From positions 77,793,055 through 77,857,054 of the forward strand of contig CM060952.1 of the NCBI GenBank assembly GCA_030765055.1: 64,000 nt of DNA. The letters run 5' to 3'. The notes below the pieces were generated by a model, which was not told the DNA's origin, searched no databases, and worked only from the letters and a program-made list of their open reading frames with translations. Both the position numbers and the translations under genes were made by a program. Source of the stretch: Mantis religiosa. Lineage: Eukaryota; Arthropoda; Insecta; Mantodea; Mantidae. Below, one piece after another: positions 11,031 to 23,960 of the stretch (the stretch's first letter is position 1; each line of letters begins with the position of its first letter).

Positions 11031-13439
11031 CGAAATATTTTGTATGTAAATGTTGCAGTTTGCCTAGAAGACACAGTTTAGCAATGTAGAAAATAGAAAA
11101 TTGCTCTTTGATGTTCCGTTTTTCACATGGGTTATAAATGCTCCACAATGCAGAGCGAGTTATTAAAACTATAATGTCACGTGTTGGTCTACGTGGCCAA
11201 GGTCGTTGGTTCAAAAGCGACAGTCCCATGTCACTGGCTGCGCAGATGTGATCGTCACTAACAAGCTTGACATTCATTTGTTAAGTTCACACTGTCATTT
11301 ACCAAATACATTTACGTGTTTTATTTTTCAGTGTACGTGTGATACATCAGGGAAGGGTTTGTCTGACGTATATAAAAGGATTTACTGTAACAGGTTTGAG
11401 CCCTGCTGGAGCTAATAACTTGTAACATTAACACCAACATAGTAAAACTGAATTCCCATGGATATCTTCACCGCACTTCAAAGTGGGATGCAGCATTTCC
11501 CGGAGGTGTGTGACTGTAGTGCCAGTATCATACTAGTGTTATCCACGAGTTAGACACGACATTTCATGCCAATCTTTCTAATATAAATTGGACCTGTATT
11601 TGGAAGGTCGTAGTTTCAGTTCTCTTTGTCGACCTTTCATAAACAAGTTTATTTTTTCTTTTGAATTTTCTGCCCCTTATTTCACTTCACTTATCGTTCT
11701 GGTTGGATGTTTCAGGGTAAATTCTCGTCCTCCGAAACGGGAGAGGTTACTGGCCACTCTGGAGAAGTGTCAGTAGTTTGTGTAGCTGTTAAAGACCCTG
11801 CTCTCTGATGTCTGTTCTAATTCCGGCTACACCCCTCCCATTACAAAAGATCTACAGGTTGAGCTCGTCATACTCGTACACCTTCATATAGTGACAAATA
11901 AATCCATTACATTGCAACCATATCATTATTTCTACATTGATCAACACATGGTTTCTACATTGTGAGAGGTAGCTTTAAAATTAAGTATCTTTCCGTCCAT
12001 TTTGACAGAAATTTACTTTAGTCCAAATACATTAATTCTTATGTAAATCATCTAATTTATGTAATTATATTAACGTAAATAAACTTAAGAATTTTCTTCA
12101 AGAATATTACAATGAAAGACAGAAACAATTTTGTATCATACGTTGCAGCCAATGAGAAGCAAATTGATAGGGAACTTGCTCTGTTTAGAACGACTACACA
12201 ATCGAGCCTTCTCACGACGAGAAACACTGTATTCCGAATAAGTTTGTTGTTACTGAAGGGAGATATCTTCTGAATCTGAAGCAACTGAACCGTTACCAAC
12301 TACGTGACGGAAATGACAGTAAACTATAAATCTAATTCACATTTGCTTACAAAATCTATTTGGCATAAATTTTGTTTTAACAATGTCTTCATTTCTTTGT
12401 AGAAATCTCTTAGGGTTTACCAATTATATAAAGATCACTCATAATGAAGAGGGTGTTCATACATTAGATAGTGTAGTACATATAAGATAGGATACATTTA
12501 ACACACTTAATTTCTTTTTCCAAAATATACGTATTATATTTTAACTAAATTGGTTACAACCATTTATAAATAAAATTTTCCAGTTTTTTTTAAAGGAATA
12601 GCTATTTAATTTCTTAACGACGCAGTCAATTACAAAAATTGCATACATGCAACCGAAGTGCCGTATTTCGTCCCGCAGGAGTTCCCTCTACTGATATGGA
12701 GCTGTCGCTTTAAGCACAGTCAAAGGCCATAGATCTGGTCCGGGTTTGAAGCCGCGACCTCGGAAACACTAGGCTAGCCCCTCAGATTAAACAGTGATCC
12801 ATGTGAAAGTTAATTTGGAGTCCCCATCTGCAAAGATTTTCTTGCAAATCTTAATCTTCATGAGTTTTGCTGTTCGCAGACAAACACAGATCATTTTTTA
12901 AAATGCTTCTTTTTCCGGGTGCAACGATTCCCAAAATGTTAACTTAGTAATTTTGGGTGGTTGCTAAAGGCGGTAAACGAAATTTTATTCACAGTTAATA
13001 CATTGGCGCCCTTAGAGAAGTGATCTCTCACATTCCCATAGGAGCAGTAGCAGTGGTTGTGCCATTGTGGTCTCTAACAAAAGACGTTAGAGTAATCGAT
13101 ATGTCTCGAAATGGTATCGACCTGCTAGCGCTCATTTCACTAATTGTTACCCGCAGGGAAAGTTTTTGTGAGTGTCTGTGTTTGCGAGACAAACAGACAG
13201 CAATTCAATTAACTAATTTACGTGGGGTGTCGAAACACACAGCAGCACTTGACCCTGTTTGTGTGGGAGGCTGCAACATAATACGGATTTGTATACCACT
13301 CACTCCAAACATGTCGCGGCATTTGAACACAACAAATATAGCATTAGAAAAAATTCTTACATCGAGAAATAGAATAATAACACGATAAGTCATGCATTGG
13401 CATCCCTGCTTTACTTGTAGACATTTTCAATATTTTGAT
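11031..13439. other. gene-free stretch
   Basis: No supported gene. Frames such as 13020-13388 (122 codons) have no recognisable domain. A short minus-strand DR1-like fragment lies near 12415-12470, and a SINE fragment at 12660-12790 is listed separately. Confidence 0.45.
12660..12790 (-). mobile_element. degenerate tRNA-derived SINE fragment (SINE-F)
   Basis: CGCAGGAGTTC, then ATGGAGCTGTCGCTTTAAGC and CCGGGTTTGAAGCCGCGACC, resemble a widespread arthropod SINE body with a reverse-complement box B, as I recall it. No duplication is visible and the head is truncated or decayed. Confidence 0.45.
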
Positions 13440-13760
13440 TTACTCAAAAATGGCTCTAATGGGTTTGGTTCACTACATTTTAACACCTTTTCAAGTCAAA
13501 ATAAAATTTATATTTGAAATATTATGGAAATTGCCGCTGAAGCGCACATATTTCTGAAGTATTTCGTATAACTGATAAACGTAAGAGATAGATAAAATCC
13601 TTATGCACGGAAAATGTAGATATTGTTAAAGAAACACAATTTATGTGAAATATATCTTTTGTGCAGTTAACTATTTCTGAGGCATTCCTTGCCATAGTTG
13701 TTATTCATTTTACTTTTGGTAGAGAAGGTATTGTATTTCACCCATAAATTCGAAACCAGA
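13440..13760 (+). repeat. DR1 dispersed repeat copy
   Basis: Starts with ACTCAAAAATGGCTCTAATG. It contains CTGATAAACGTAAGAGATAG (module 3), GTTAAAGAAACACAATTTATG (module 4) and AACTATTTCTGAGGCATTCC (module 5). Confidence 0.75.
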
Positions 13761-13857
13761 AAGAGTGCTTTGAGGTCCTTCGACTCTAAAGAAAGCATTT
13801 AGAGGAAAGAGATTTTCAAGATCTTTCATTGACACTACGCTTTACACGGAAAACGGG

Positions 13858-14400
13858 TTTGGAAATTTTTAATTTCTTAAAAGTGGCTGTAACGATTTTA
13901 ATTTGCTATATTTAAATAAATGTTTATGACATAAAATGCATATCTTAAATTTTCTTTGTAGTGTTCCTGAGAATGAATGATAATCGTAAGACACAGACAA
14001 AATCTTATTACCCAAAAATGATGATACTCTTAACATACACCACCTATTTAGAATATATGTTTTGTTTCAGGTGAATCATTTAGTAAACTTTCCATTTCAT
14101 GTGTTTCAATTTTCAAATACTTGTACCTTTTCTTCATTGGAAAGTTGTTATTCATTTTCCTTGCTTTTGGACATGTAACGAGAACGGAATGCCAAAGCTC
14201 TTAAAATATTTCACTACCAAAATTCCTATTCTAGCTATAATAAAATATATACATTCCTGCAAATGTTTATCTATTAAAAAGAAAAAGAAGTAGCATAATA
14301 CGTTTTTTTAGAATAATTCGTGTAAGATGAGTAGAGGAGGTCACGTGAGTACCATTCCTCAGATTCTTTTGTTATCACTCAGCATGCTGCTACTGTTCAT
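13858..14400 (+). repeat. DR1 dispersed repeat copy
   Basis: A second copy directly behind the previous one: GAATGAATGATAATCGTAAG with GACACAGACAAAATCTTATT (module 3), ACATACACCACC (module 4), a Y-rich TTATTCATTTTCCTTGC, ACGAGAACGGAATGCCAAAG (module 7) and AAGATGAGTAGAGGAGGTCA (module 9). Confidence 0.75.
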
Positions 14401-14861
14401 TTACCAAACTTTTGTTTCTTTTGATGTCATTTATAAGGGACTGACTTCAGACTCCAGTGTTGCTATAACAGTTTACCATAGTGAGAAGGTAATGTGAGAT
14501 AGCGTCAGAGGCAAGTAGGCTACCAACTTGTCACTGACCGCGATATATTAATAAAGGAAAAAGAAGTGCCATAGTGCAGCTTGAGAAATGTGCAATTAGA
14601 AACGCAGGACATCGCTGACATTCCAGACGTCGCCTACATATCGCTCTGCTGTCGAGTATGGCGCCAGGTGAGTAAAGATGCAACCGGATTACTTTAGTAG
14701 ATCCTACTTCTATCGCTGGTCCGGACAAAGTAGTGTTGCATTCCATCCAGAAGTTCACTTCCGAGATTTCAGTGGGTATACACATTTTCTAGCCTCCGTA
14801 ATCCCTAACCCCTATTTTTTTTAGAAAAGTACGAGTGCCTCGATGGGAAGAATTTATGCAA
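14401..14861. other. gene-free stretch before the AAT array
   Basis: No supported gene or repeat. The minus-strand frame at 14531-14785 has no recognisable domain. Confidence 0.4.
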
Positions 14862-16208
<1,347 letters not shown>

Positions 16209-16269
16209 GTAGTTCACCATCTGCCAAAAGATCTACTTGAAAACTTTCAAGCAAAGGCGTATACCCCGT

Positions 16270-16460
16270 CAACATGATTGCTTTTGAAAGTTTGATTTTC
16301 CCATAAATGACTCGAATATATCTTGAATTATTTATGTCCTCAGAAGTCCTCCTCATTCTGGGAGACTGTTTCATAACTGTAAACTGTAAGAGATAGATCT
16401 TTAGTTACTGTGTCCATGTTTATGTTCCTTATAAATTCCAAACCGTAGCACCAATAATAT
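16270..16460 (+). repeat. DR1 dispersed repeat, partial copy
   Basis: Contains ATGTCCTCAGAAGTCCTCCT and CATTCTGGGAGACTG (module 2), then AACTGTAAACTGTAAGAGAT (module 3). Confidence 0.7.
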
Positions 16461-16596
16461 CCTAAACATTTGTGTCTTAGAATTTAAAAATCCACTCCGT
16501 TCACACAGTTAAATACTTAATCTTATGTATTATCTAAAATAGCTCTGAAGATTAACTGTATCAAGATGAACATCTTTCTCAGCGATAATCGTAGTA

Positions 16597-16803
16597 GCAC
16601 GCCTCTGTAGCATGGTGGTAATGTGTCTCCCTCACGTTCAAAAAGTCCCCAGTTGTAATCTCCGTCAGGATGAATTATTTGGATAAGGTTTTTTTCTTGT
16701 TTTGAAAGATGAATATCTGGTAACTCTCTGCTCAATGGATCCTGGGTTATTTGAACATCATTTTATTCACCTTCCAAAATGACTTAATATTGGAGGACGT
16801 TAA
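16597..16803 (+). mobile_element. SINE-B copy, diverged
   Basis: Starts GCCTCTGTAGCATGGTGGTA (box A region), has a decayed box B (CCCAGTTGTAATCTCC), and ends with the SINE-B tail CTTAATATTGGAGGACGTTA. Same consensus as the young copies at 28696 and 59132, but with many substitutions and internal losses. Confidence 0.8.
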
Positions 16804-16914
16804 TTTAAAAGATAAGAAATTAAAAAACTTGGATCTCCAACGACCTCACAATTAACAAAGAAACAGCGCATTCACGTAACATTCGTTGGTCTTCTCTCTG
16901 AACCAATCATTTAT

Positions 16915-17115
16915 TTTTACTTTACGACCTCCAACATTGTCATATCGCATGATGAATGATGCTCAAATGATTTTAGGATCCACAGAGCTTAGAGGTACGA
17001 GGCAATCATCTTTCAGATGAGGGAAAGCACCGGAAAAGCCTTATCCTGACCGACATTAGAACTCAGGACCCCATAAACATGAGGCAGACACGCTACCACC
17101 TAACGCGACAGGGAC
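16915..17115 (-). mobile_element. SINE-B copy, diverged, minus strand
   Basis: Begins with the reverse-complement tail TACGACCTCCAACATTGTCA. It carries GATGCTCAAATGATTTTAGG and ends at the tRNA-like head (AGGCAGACACGCTACCACC). It forms an inverted pair with the copy about 110 bases to its left. Confidence 0.8.
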
Positions 17116-17424
17116 GAGCATAGCCTTGAGTAACAACACAGTCAAATTTTACCTTTGAGTTTGGTTTGTTAGTAGTATTGGTTACTGAGAATAAAAAATG
17201 TTACACTGGCGTGTTCTACTGTTATTTCTTTTGAATGAGATTTCAATTATAAATGCAACGACATAGAAGTTTCTCAGCTGAAAAAATATTTACAAACCGA
17301 GGTTTTCTTCAACACTATTATCGTACAGTCCAGAAGGGTTTAATTAAATCTTGAAGTGTATTGTGTAATTGTTTTGTCAATGTATACAAAGAAATCCAAG
17401 TTTAGCCTAACGCTAATGTTTGTC

Positions 17425-17640
17425 ATTTCTTGGAATTTTCCAATACTTGTAATTTCAACAAATAGGAAGTCATTATTCATCTTTATAACCGAAGTAGTTG
17501 TTTTAAACGTTTAACTACTATTTTCCCTTGCATATAGAAATAAAATTGTTTATAAAGCAATACGCGTTTGAAGAATAATTTGTATAAGAGTGGAAGAAGT
17601 CAAGTGAATGCAGCACAACAGAATTTTTAGATTATTTTTT
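17425..17640 (+). repeat. DR1 dispersed repeat, partial copy
   Basis: TTGGAATTTTCCAATACTTG, then AATAGGAAGTCATTATTCAT (module 6) and GTATAAGAGTGGAAGAAGTC with AAGTGAATG (module 9). Confidence 0.7.
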
Positions 17641-18572
17641 GTTACTTAAAATGCTCCACTTGTTAAAATAGTAAACTGATGACCTTAATTTCAGCAAAAT
17701 TTTATCAATTACTCACATACCCATTTTTTCTAATTTGATGGTTACTTATTTTAATTTTATGATATTCATTATATTTAATAAGATAAAAATTGAACATAAA
17801 AGGAACTCCAAAGTATATAAACAATCCAAAATGGCTATAGCACTTGAGGTGCTTTAACTCATACTATTAACGTAATAAAAATGAAGAACGAGTTACCCGA
17901 TCAGGGGCAAGAAAGCGGGCCCGGGTACGTAAGGCACAAGCTGCGCATCACAAACAGAACTATTTTAATTACAGTTTCAGCTGAAGAACCAAGTTAATAC
18001 CCTCATACAGAGAGACAGCAATAGGGGTTATGTCGATAACAGGGTAAACATCCCTTGAGAAATGTAATAATTCCCATTTTACATTAATCATGATACAGCG
18101 AGACGTCCAATTTCCGTTGCCTAGCAATAAAAAGAAATGAAAGGCGTCTATGTCATTTGTTTCCTTCACCTAACAACAATATCGATGTCAGTCGCAGAGT
18201 TTGAAAAAGCAAATTCTGGTTCATGTGTCTTAAGCAGAAAGCTGCCTCCCAACTTTTCCGAAACAATTTATAGGAGACGAGGGCCATTTATAATACAATC
18301 CCTACCCAGAAAAATGAGACATAAAAAGGAGAGCCCCAAAATATGCTACGCTCTGGTATTAACTTTCACATACCTATGTAACAATGTTATCAACTTACGT
18401 CCTATTATTATTTACTACTAAATTAAATTTCTTCCCCAAGTGCACAGGTATTAGCCAGAGAAAGCATTATATTCCACCAAAAATTGTCATAACAAGATTT
18501 TATTAGAAATATTCGTTCTAAATAAAAACAGTACATCTCAGATATTATCTTACTGGTAGTTTTCCTGGATAT
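17641..18572. other. gene-free stretch before the satellite
   Basis: No supported gene. The frame at 18137-18421 has no recognisable domain. Confidence 0.4.
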
Positions 18573-18770
18573 AAGTGTATACGGCACACATTAAGCCCGT
18601 ACAGTGGACTTTATATGTACACCAGAATTTAAGAGTATACGGCAGACTTTAAGTCGTATACAGAAGACTTTATATGTACATCAGACTTTAAGAGTATACG
18701 GCAGACATTAAGTGTATACGGCAGACTTTAAGTGTATACTGCAGAATTCAAGTGTATACGGCAGACTTTA

Positions 18771-20604
18771 AGAGTATACAGCACACTCTAAGTGCATACG
18801 CCACACTTTAACTGTATACGGCACACTTTAATTGTATACGGCAGACTTAAAGTGTATACGGCAGACTTTAAGTGTATACGGCACACTTTAAGTGTATACG
18901 GCTGACTTTAAGTGTATACGGCACACTTTAAGTGTAAAGGGCAGACTTTAAGAGTTTACGGCAGACTCTAAGTGTATACGGCAGACTTTTAGTGTATACG
19001 GCAGACTTTAAGTGTATACGGCCGACTTTAACTTTATACGGCAGACTTTAAGTGTATACGGCAGACTTTAAGTGTATATGCACACTTTAAGTGTATACGG
19101 CAGACTCTAAGTGTATACGGAAGACTTTAAGTGTATACGGCAGACTTTAAGCGTATACGGCAGACTTTAAGTGTATACGACACACTTCAAGTGTATAGGC
19201 ACACTTTAAGTGTATACGGCAGACTCTAAGTGTATACGGAAGATTTTAAGTGTATACGGCAGACTTTAAGCGTATACGGCAGACTTTAAGCGTATACGGC
19301 AGACTTTAAGTGTATACGGCCGACTTTAAGTTTATACGGCAGATTTTAAATGTATACGGCAGACTTTAAGTGTATACGGCACACTTTAAGTGTATACGGC
19401 AGACTCTAAGTGTATACGGCAGACATTAAGTGTATACGGCATACTTTAAGCGTATACGGCAGACTTTAAGCGTATACGTCAGACTTTAAGTGTATACGGC
19501 ACACCTTAAGTGTATACGGCAGACTTTAAGTGTATACGGCAGACTTTAACTGTATACGGCAGACTTTAAGTGCATACGGCACACTTTAAGTGTATACGGC
19601 GGACTCTAAGTGTATACGGCACACTTTAAGTGTATACGGCAGACTTTAAGTGTATACGGCACACTTTAGGTGTATACGGCAGACATTAAGTGTATACGGC
19701 ACACTTTAAGAGTATACGGCACACTTTAGGTGTATACGGCAGACGTTAAGTGTATACGGCACACTCTAAGTGTATACGGCAGACTTTAGGTGTATACGGC
19801 ACACTTTAAGTGTATACGCAGACTGTTAGTGTATACGGCACACTTTAAGTGTATACGGCAGACTTTAAGTGTATACGGCAGACTTTAAGTGTATACGGCA
19901 GACTTTAGGTGTATACGGCAGACTTTAAGTGTATACGGCACACTCTAAGTGTATACGGCAGACTTTAGGTGTATACGGCAGACTTTAAGTGTATACGCAA
20001 ACTGTTAGTGTATACGGCACACTTTAAGTGTATACGGCAGACTTTAAGTGTATACGGCAGACTTTAAGTGTATACGGCAGACTTTAGGTGTATACGGCAG
20101 ACTTTAAGTGTATACGGCAGACTTTAAGTGTATACGGCAGACTTTAAGTGTATACGGCAGACTTTAAGTGTATACGGCAGACTTTAAGTGTATACGGCAG
20201 ACTTTAAGTGTATACGGCAGATTTTAAGTGTATACGGCAGACTTTAAGTGTATACGGCTGACTGTAAGTGTATACGGCAGACTTTAAGTGTATACGGCAG
20301 ACTTTAAGTGTATACGGCAGACTTTAGGTGTATACGGCACACTTTAAGTGTATACGGCACACTTTAGGTGTATACGGCAGACTTTAGGTGTATACGGCAG
20401 ACTTTAAGTGTATACGGCAGACTTTAAGTGTATACGCAGACTGTTAGTGTATACGGCACACTTTAAGTGTATACGGCAGACTTTAAGTGTATACGGCACA
20501 CTTTAGGTGTATACGGCAGACTTTAAGTGTATACGCAGACTGTTAGTGTAAACGGCACACTTTAAGTGTATACGGCAGACTTTAAGTGTATACGGCAGAC
20601 TTTA
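18771..20604. repeat. satellite higher-order block 1
   Basis: Begins at the marker AGAGTATACAGCACACTCTA followed by AGTGCATACGCCACACTTTA. The same marker opens blocks 2 (20605) and 3 (21721). The order of rare variant units is shared with block 3 at a constant offset of 2,950 bases from 18771 to at least 19811. Confidence 0.9.
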
Positions 20605-21720
20605 AGAGTATACAGCACACTCTAAGTGCATACGCCACACTTTTAGTGTATACGGCACACTTTAATTGTATACGGCAGACTTAAAGTGTATACGGCAGAC
20701 TTTAACTGTATACGGCAGACTTTAAGTGTATACGGCACACTTTAAGTGTATACGGCGGACTCTAAGTGTATACGGCACACTTTAAGTGTATACGGCAGAC
20801 TTTAAGTGTATACGGCACACTTTAGGTGTATACGGCAGACATTAAGTGTATACGGCACACTTTAAGAGTATACGGCACACTTTAGGTGTATACGGCAGAC
20901 TTTAAGTGTATACGGCACACTCTAAGTGTATACGGCAGACTTTAGGTGTATACGGCACACATTAAGTGTATACGCAGACTGTTAGTGTATACGGCACACT
21001 TTAAGTGTATACGGCAGACTTTAAGTGTATACGGCAGACTTTAAGTGTATACGGCAGACTTTAGGTGTATACGGCAGACTTTAAGTGTATACGGCACACT
21101 CTAAGTGTATACGGCAGACTTTAGGTGTATACGGCAGACTTTAAGTGTATACGCAGACTGTTAGTGTATACGGCACACTTTAAGTGTATACGGCAGACTT
21201 TAAGTGTATACGGCAGACTTTAAGTGTATACGGCAGACTTTAGGTGTATACGGCAGACTTTAAGTGTATACGGCAGACTTTAAGTGTATACGGCAGACTT
21301 TAAGTGTATACGGCAGACTTTAAGTGTATACGGCAGACTTTAAGTGTATACGGCAGACTTTAAGTGTATACGGCAGACTTTAAGTGTATACGGCAGACTT
21401 TAAGTGTATACGGCAGACTTTAAGTGTATACGGCAGACTTTAGGTGTATACGGCACACTTTAAGTGTATACGGCACACTTTAGGTGTATACGGCAGACTT
21501 TAGGTGTATACGGCAGACTTTAAGTGTATACGGCAGACTTTAAGTGTATACGCAGACTGTTAGTGTATACGGCACACTTTAAGTGTATACGGCAGACTTT
21601 AAGTGTATACGGCACACTTTAGGTGTATACGGCAGACTTTAAGTGTATACGCAGACTGTTAGTGTATACGGCACACTTTAAGTGTATACGGCAGACTTTA
21701 AGTGTATACGGCAGACTTTA
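20605..21720. repeat. satellite higher-order block 2, shortened
   Basis: Opens with the same marker as block 1. From about 20697 it follows block 1 from 19541 on (constant offset 1,156), so roughly 680 bases of the block-1 order are missing. Confidence 0.85.
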
Positions 21721-23500
21721 AGAGTATACAGCACACTCTAAGTGCATACGCCACACTTTAAGTGTATACGGCACACTTTAATTGTATACGGCAGACTTAA
21801 AGTGTATACGGCAGACTTTAAGTGTATACGGCACACTTTAAGTGTATACGGCTGACTTTAAGTGTATACGGCACACTTTAAGTGTAAAGGGCAGACTTTA
21901 AGAGTTTACGGCAGACTCTATGTGTATACGGCAGACTTTAAGTGTATACGGCAGACTTTAAGTGTATACGGCCGACTTTAACTTTATACGGCAGACTTTA
22001 AGTGTATACGGCAGACTTTAAGTGTATATGCACACTTTAAGTGTATACGGCAGACTCTAAGTGTATACGGAAGACTTTAAGTGTATACGGCAGACTTTAA
22101 GCGTATACGGCAGACTTTAAGTGTATACGACACACTTCAAGTGTATAGGCACACTTTAAGTGTATACGGCAGACTCTAAGTGTATACGGAAGATTTTAAG
22201 TGTATACGGCAGACTTTAAGCGTATACGGCAGACTTTAAGCGTATACGGCAGACTTTAAGTGTATACGGCCGACTTTAAGTTTATACGGCAGATTTTAAA
22301 TGTATACGGCAGACTTTAAGTGTATACGGCACACTTTAAGTGTATACGGCAGACTCTAAGTGTATACGGCAGACATTAAGTGTATACGGCATACTTTAAG
22401 CGTATACGGCAGACTTTAAGCGTATACGTCAGACTTTAAGTGTATACGGCACACCTTAAGTGTATACGGCAGACTTTAAGTGTATACGGCAGACTTTAAC
22501 TGTATACGGCAGACTTTAAGTGTATACGGCACACTTTAAGTGTATACGGCGGACTCTAAGTGTATACGGCACACTTTAAGTGTATACGGCAGACTTTAAG
22601 TGTATACGGCACACTTTAGGTGTATACGGCAGACATTAAGTGTATACGGCACACTTTAAGAGTATACGGCACACTTTAGGTGTATACGGCAGACTTTAAG
22701 TGTATACGGCACACTCTAAGTGTATACGGCAGACTTTAGGTGTATACGGCACACTTTAAGTGTATACGCAGACTGTTAGTGTATACGGCACACTTTAAGT
22801 GTATACGGCAGACTTTAAGTGTATACGGCAGACTTTAAGTGTATACGGCAGACTTTAGGTGTATACGGCAGACTTTAAGTGTATACGGCACACTCTAAGT
22901 GTATACGGCAGACTTTAGGTGTATACGGCAGACTTTAAGTGTATACGCAGACTGTTAGTGTATACGGCACACTTTAAGTGTATACGGCAGACTTTAAGTG
23001 TATACGGCAGACTTTAAGTGTATACGGCAGACTTTAGGTGTATACGGCAGACTTTAAGTGTATACGGCAGACTTTAAGTGTATACGGCAGACTTTAAGTG
23101 TATACGGCAGACTTTAAGTGTATACGGCAGACTTTAAGTGTATACGGCAGACTTTAAGTGTATACGGCAGACTTTAAGTGTATACGGCAGATTTTAAGTG
23201 TATACGGCAGACTTTAAGTGTATACGGCAGACTTTAGGTGTATACGGCACACTTTAAGTGTATACGGCATACTTTAGGTGTATACGGCAGACTTTAGGTG
23301 TATACGGCAGACTTTAAGTGTTTACGGCAGACTTTAAGTGTATACGCAGACTGTTAGTGTATACGGCACACTTTAAGTGTATACGGCAGACTTTAAGTGT
23401 ATACGGCACACTTTAGGTGTATACGGCAGACTTTAAGTGTATACGCAGACTGTTAGTGTATACGGCACACTTTAAGTGTATACGGCAGACTTTAAGTGTA
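21721..23500. repeat. satellite higher-order block 3
   Basis: A full-length counterpart of block 1, offset 2,950 bases, diverging only in unit number after about 23150. It shares rare markers such as AGTGTAAAGGGCAG, TATATGCACAC and GTATACGTCAGAC. The right edge is approximate. Confidence 0.88.
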
Positions 23501-23960
23501 TACGGCAGACTTTAAGTGTATACGGCAGACTTTAGGTGTATACGGCAGACTTTAAGTGTATACGGCAGACTTTAAGTGTATACGGCAGACTTTAAGTGTA
23601 TACGGCAGACTTTAAGTGTATACGGCAGACTTTAAGTGTATACGGCAGACTTTAAGTGTATACGGCAGACTTTAAGTGTATACGGCAGACTTTAAGTATA
23701 TACGGCAGACTTTAAGTGTATACGGCAGACTTTAAGTGTATACGGCAGACTTTAGGTGTATACGGCACACTTTAAGTGTATACGGCACACTTTAGGTGTA
23801 TACGGCAGACTTTAAGTGTATACGCAGACTGTTAGTGTATACGGCACACTTTAAGTGTATACGGCAGACTTTAAGTGTATACGGCAAACTTTAAGTGTAT
23901 ACGGCAGACTTTAAGAGTATGCGGCAGACTTTAAGAGTATGCGGCAGACTTTAAATGTAT

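Larger units (their letters stand above)
18573..23960. repeat. satellite domain 1, GGC-core units
   Basis: Almost every unit reads TATACGGCAGAC or TATACGGCACAC. Homogeneity is high, and long blocks match each other nearly base for base (see the block entries). Confidence 0.95.

Noticed and set aside
13020..13388. 122-codon frame as a possible small gene
   Set aside because: No recognisable domain or conserved motif, no splice context, and composition like its surroundings.
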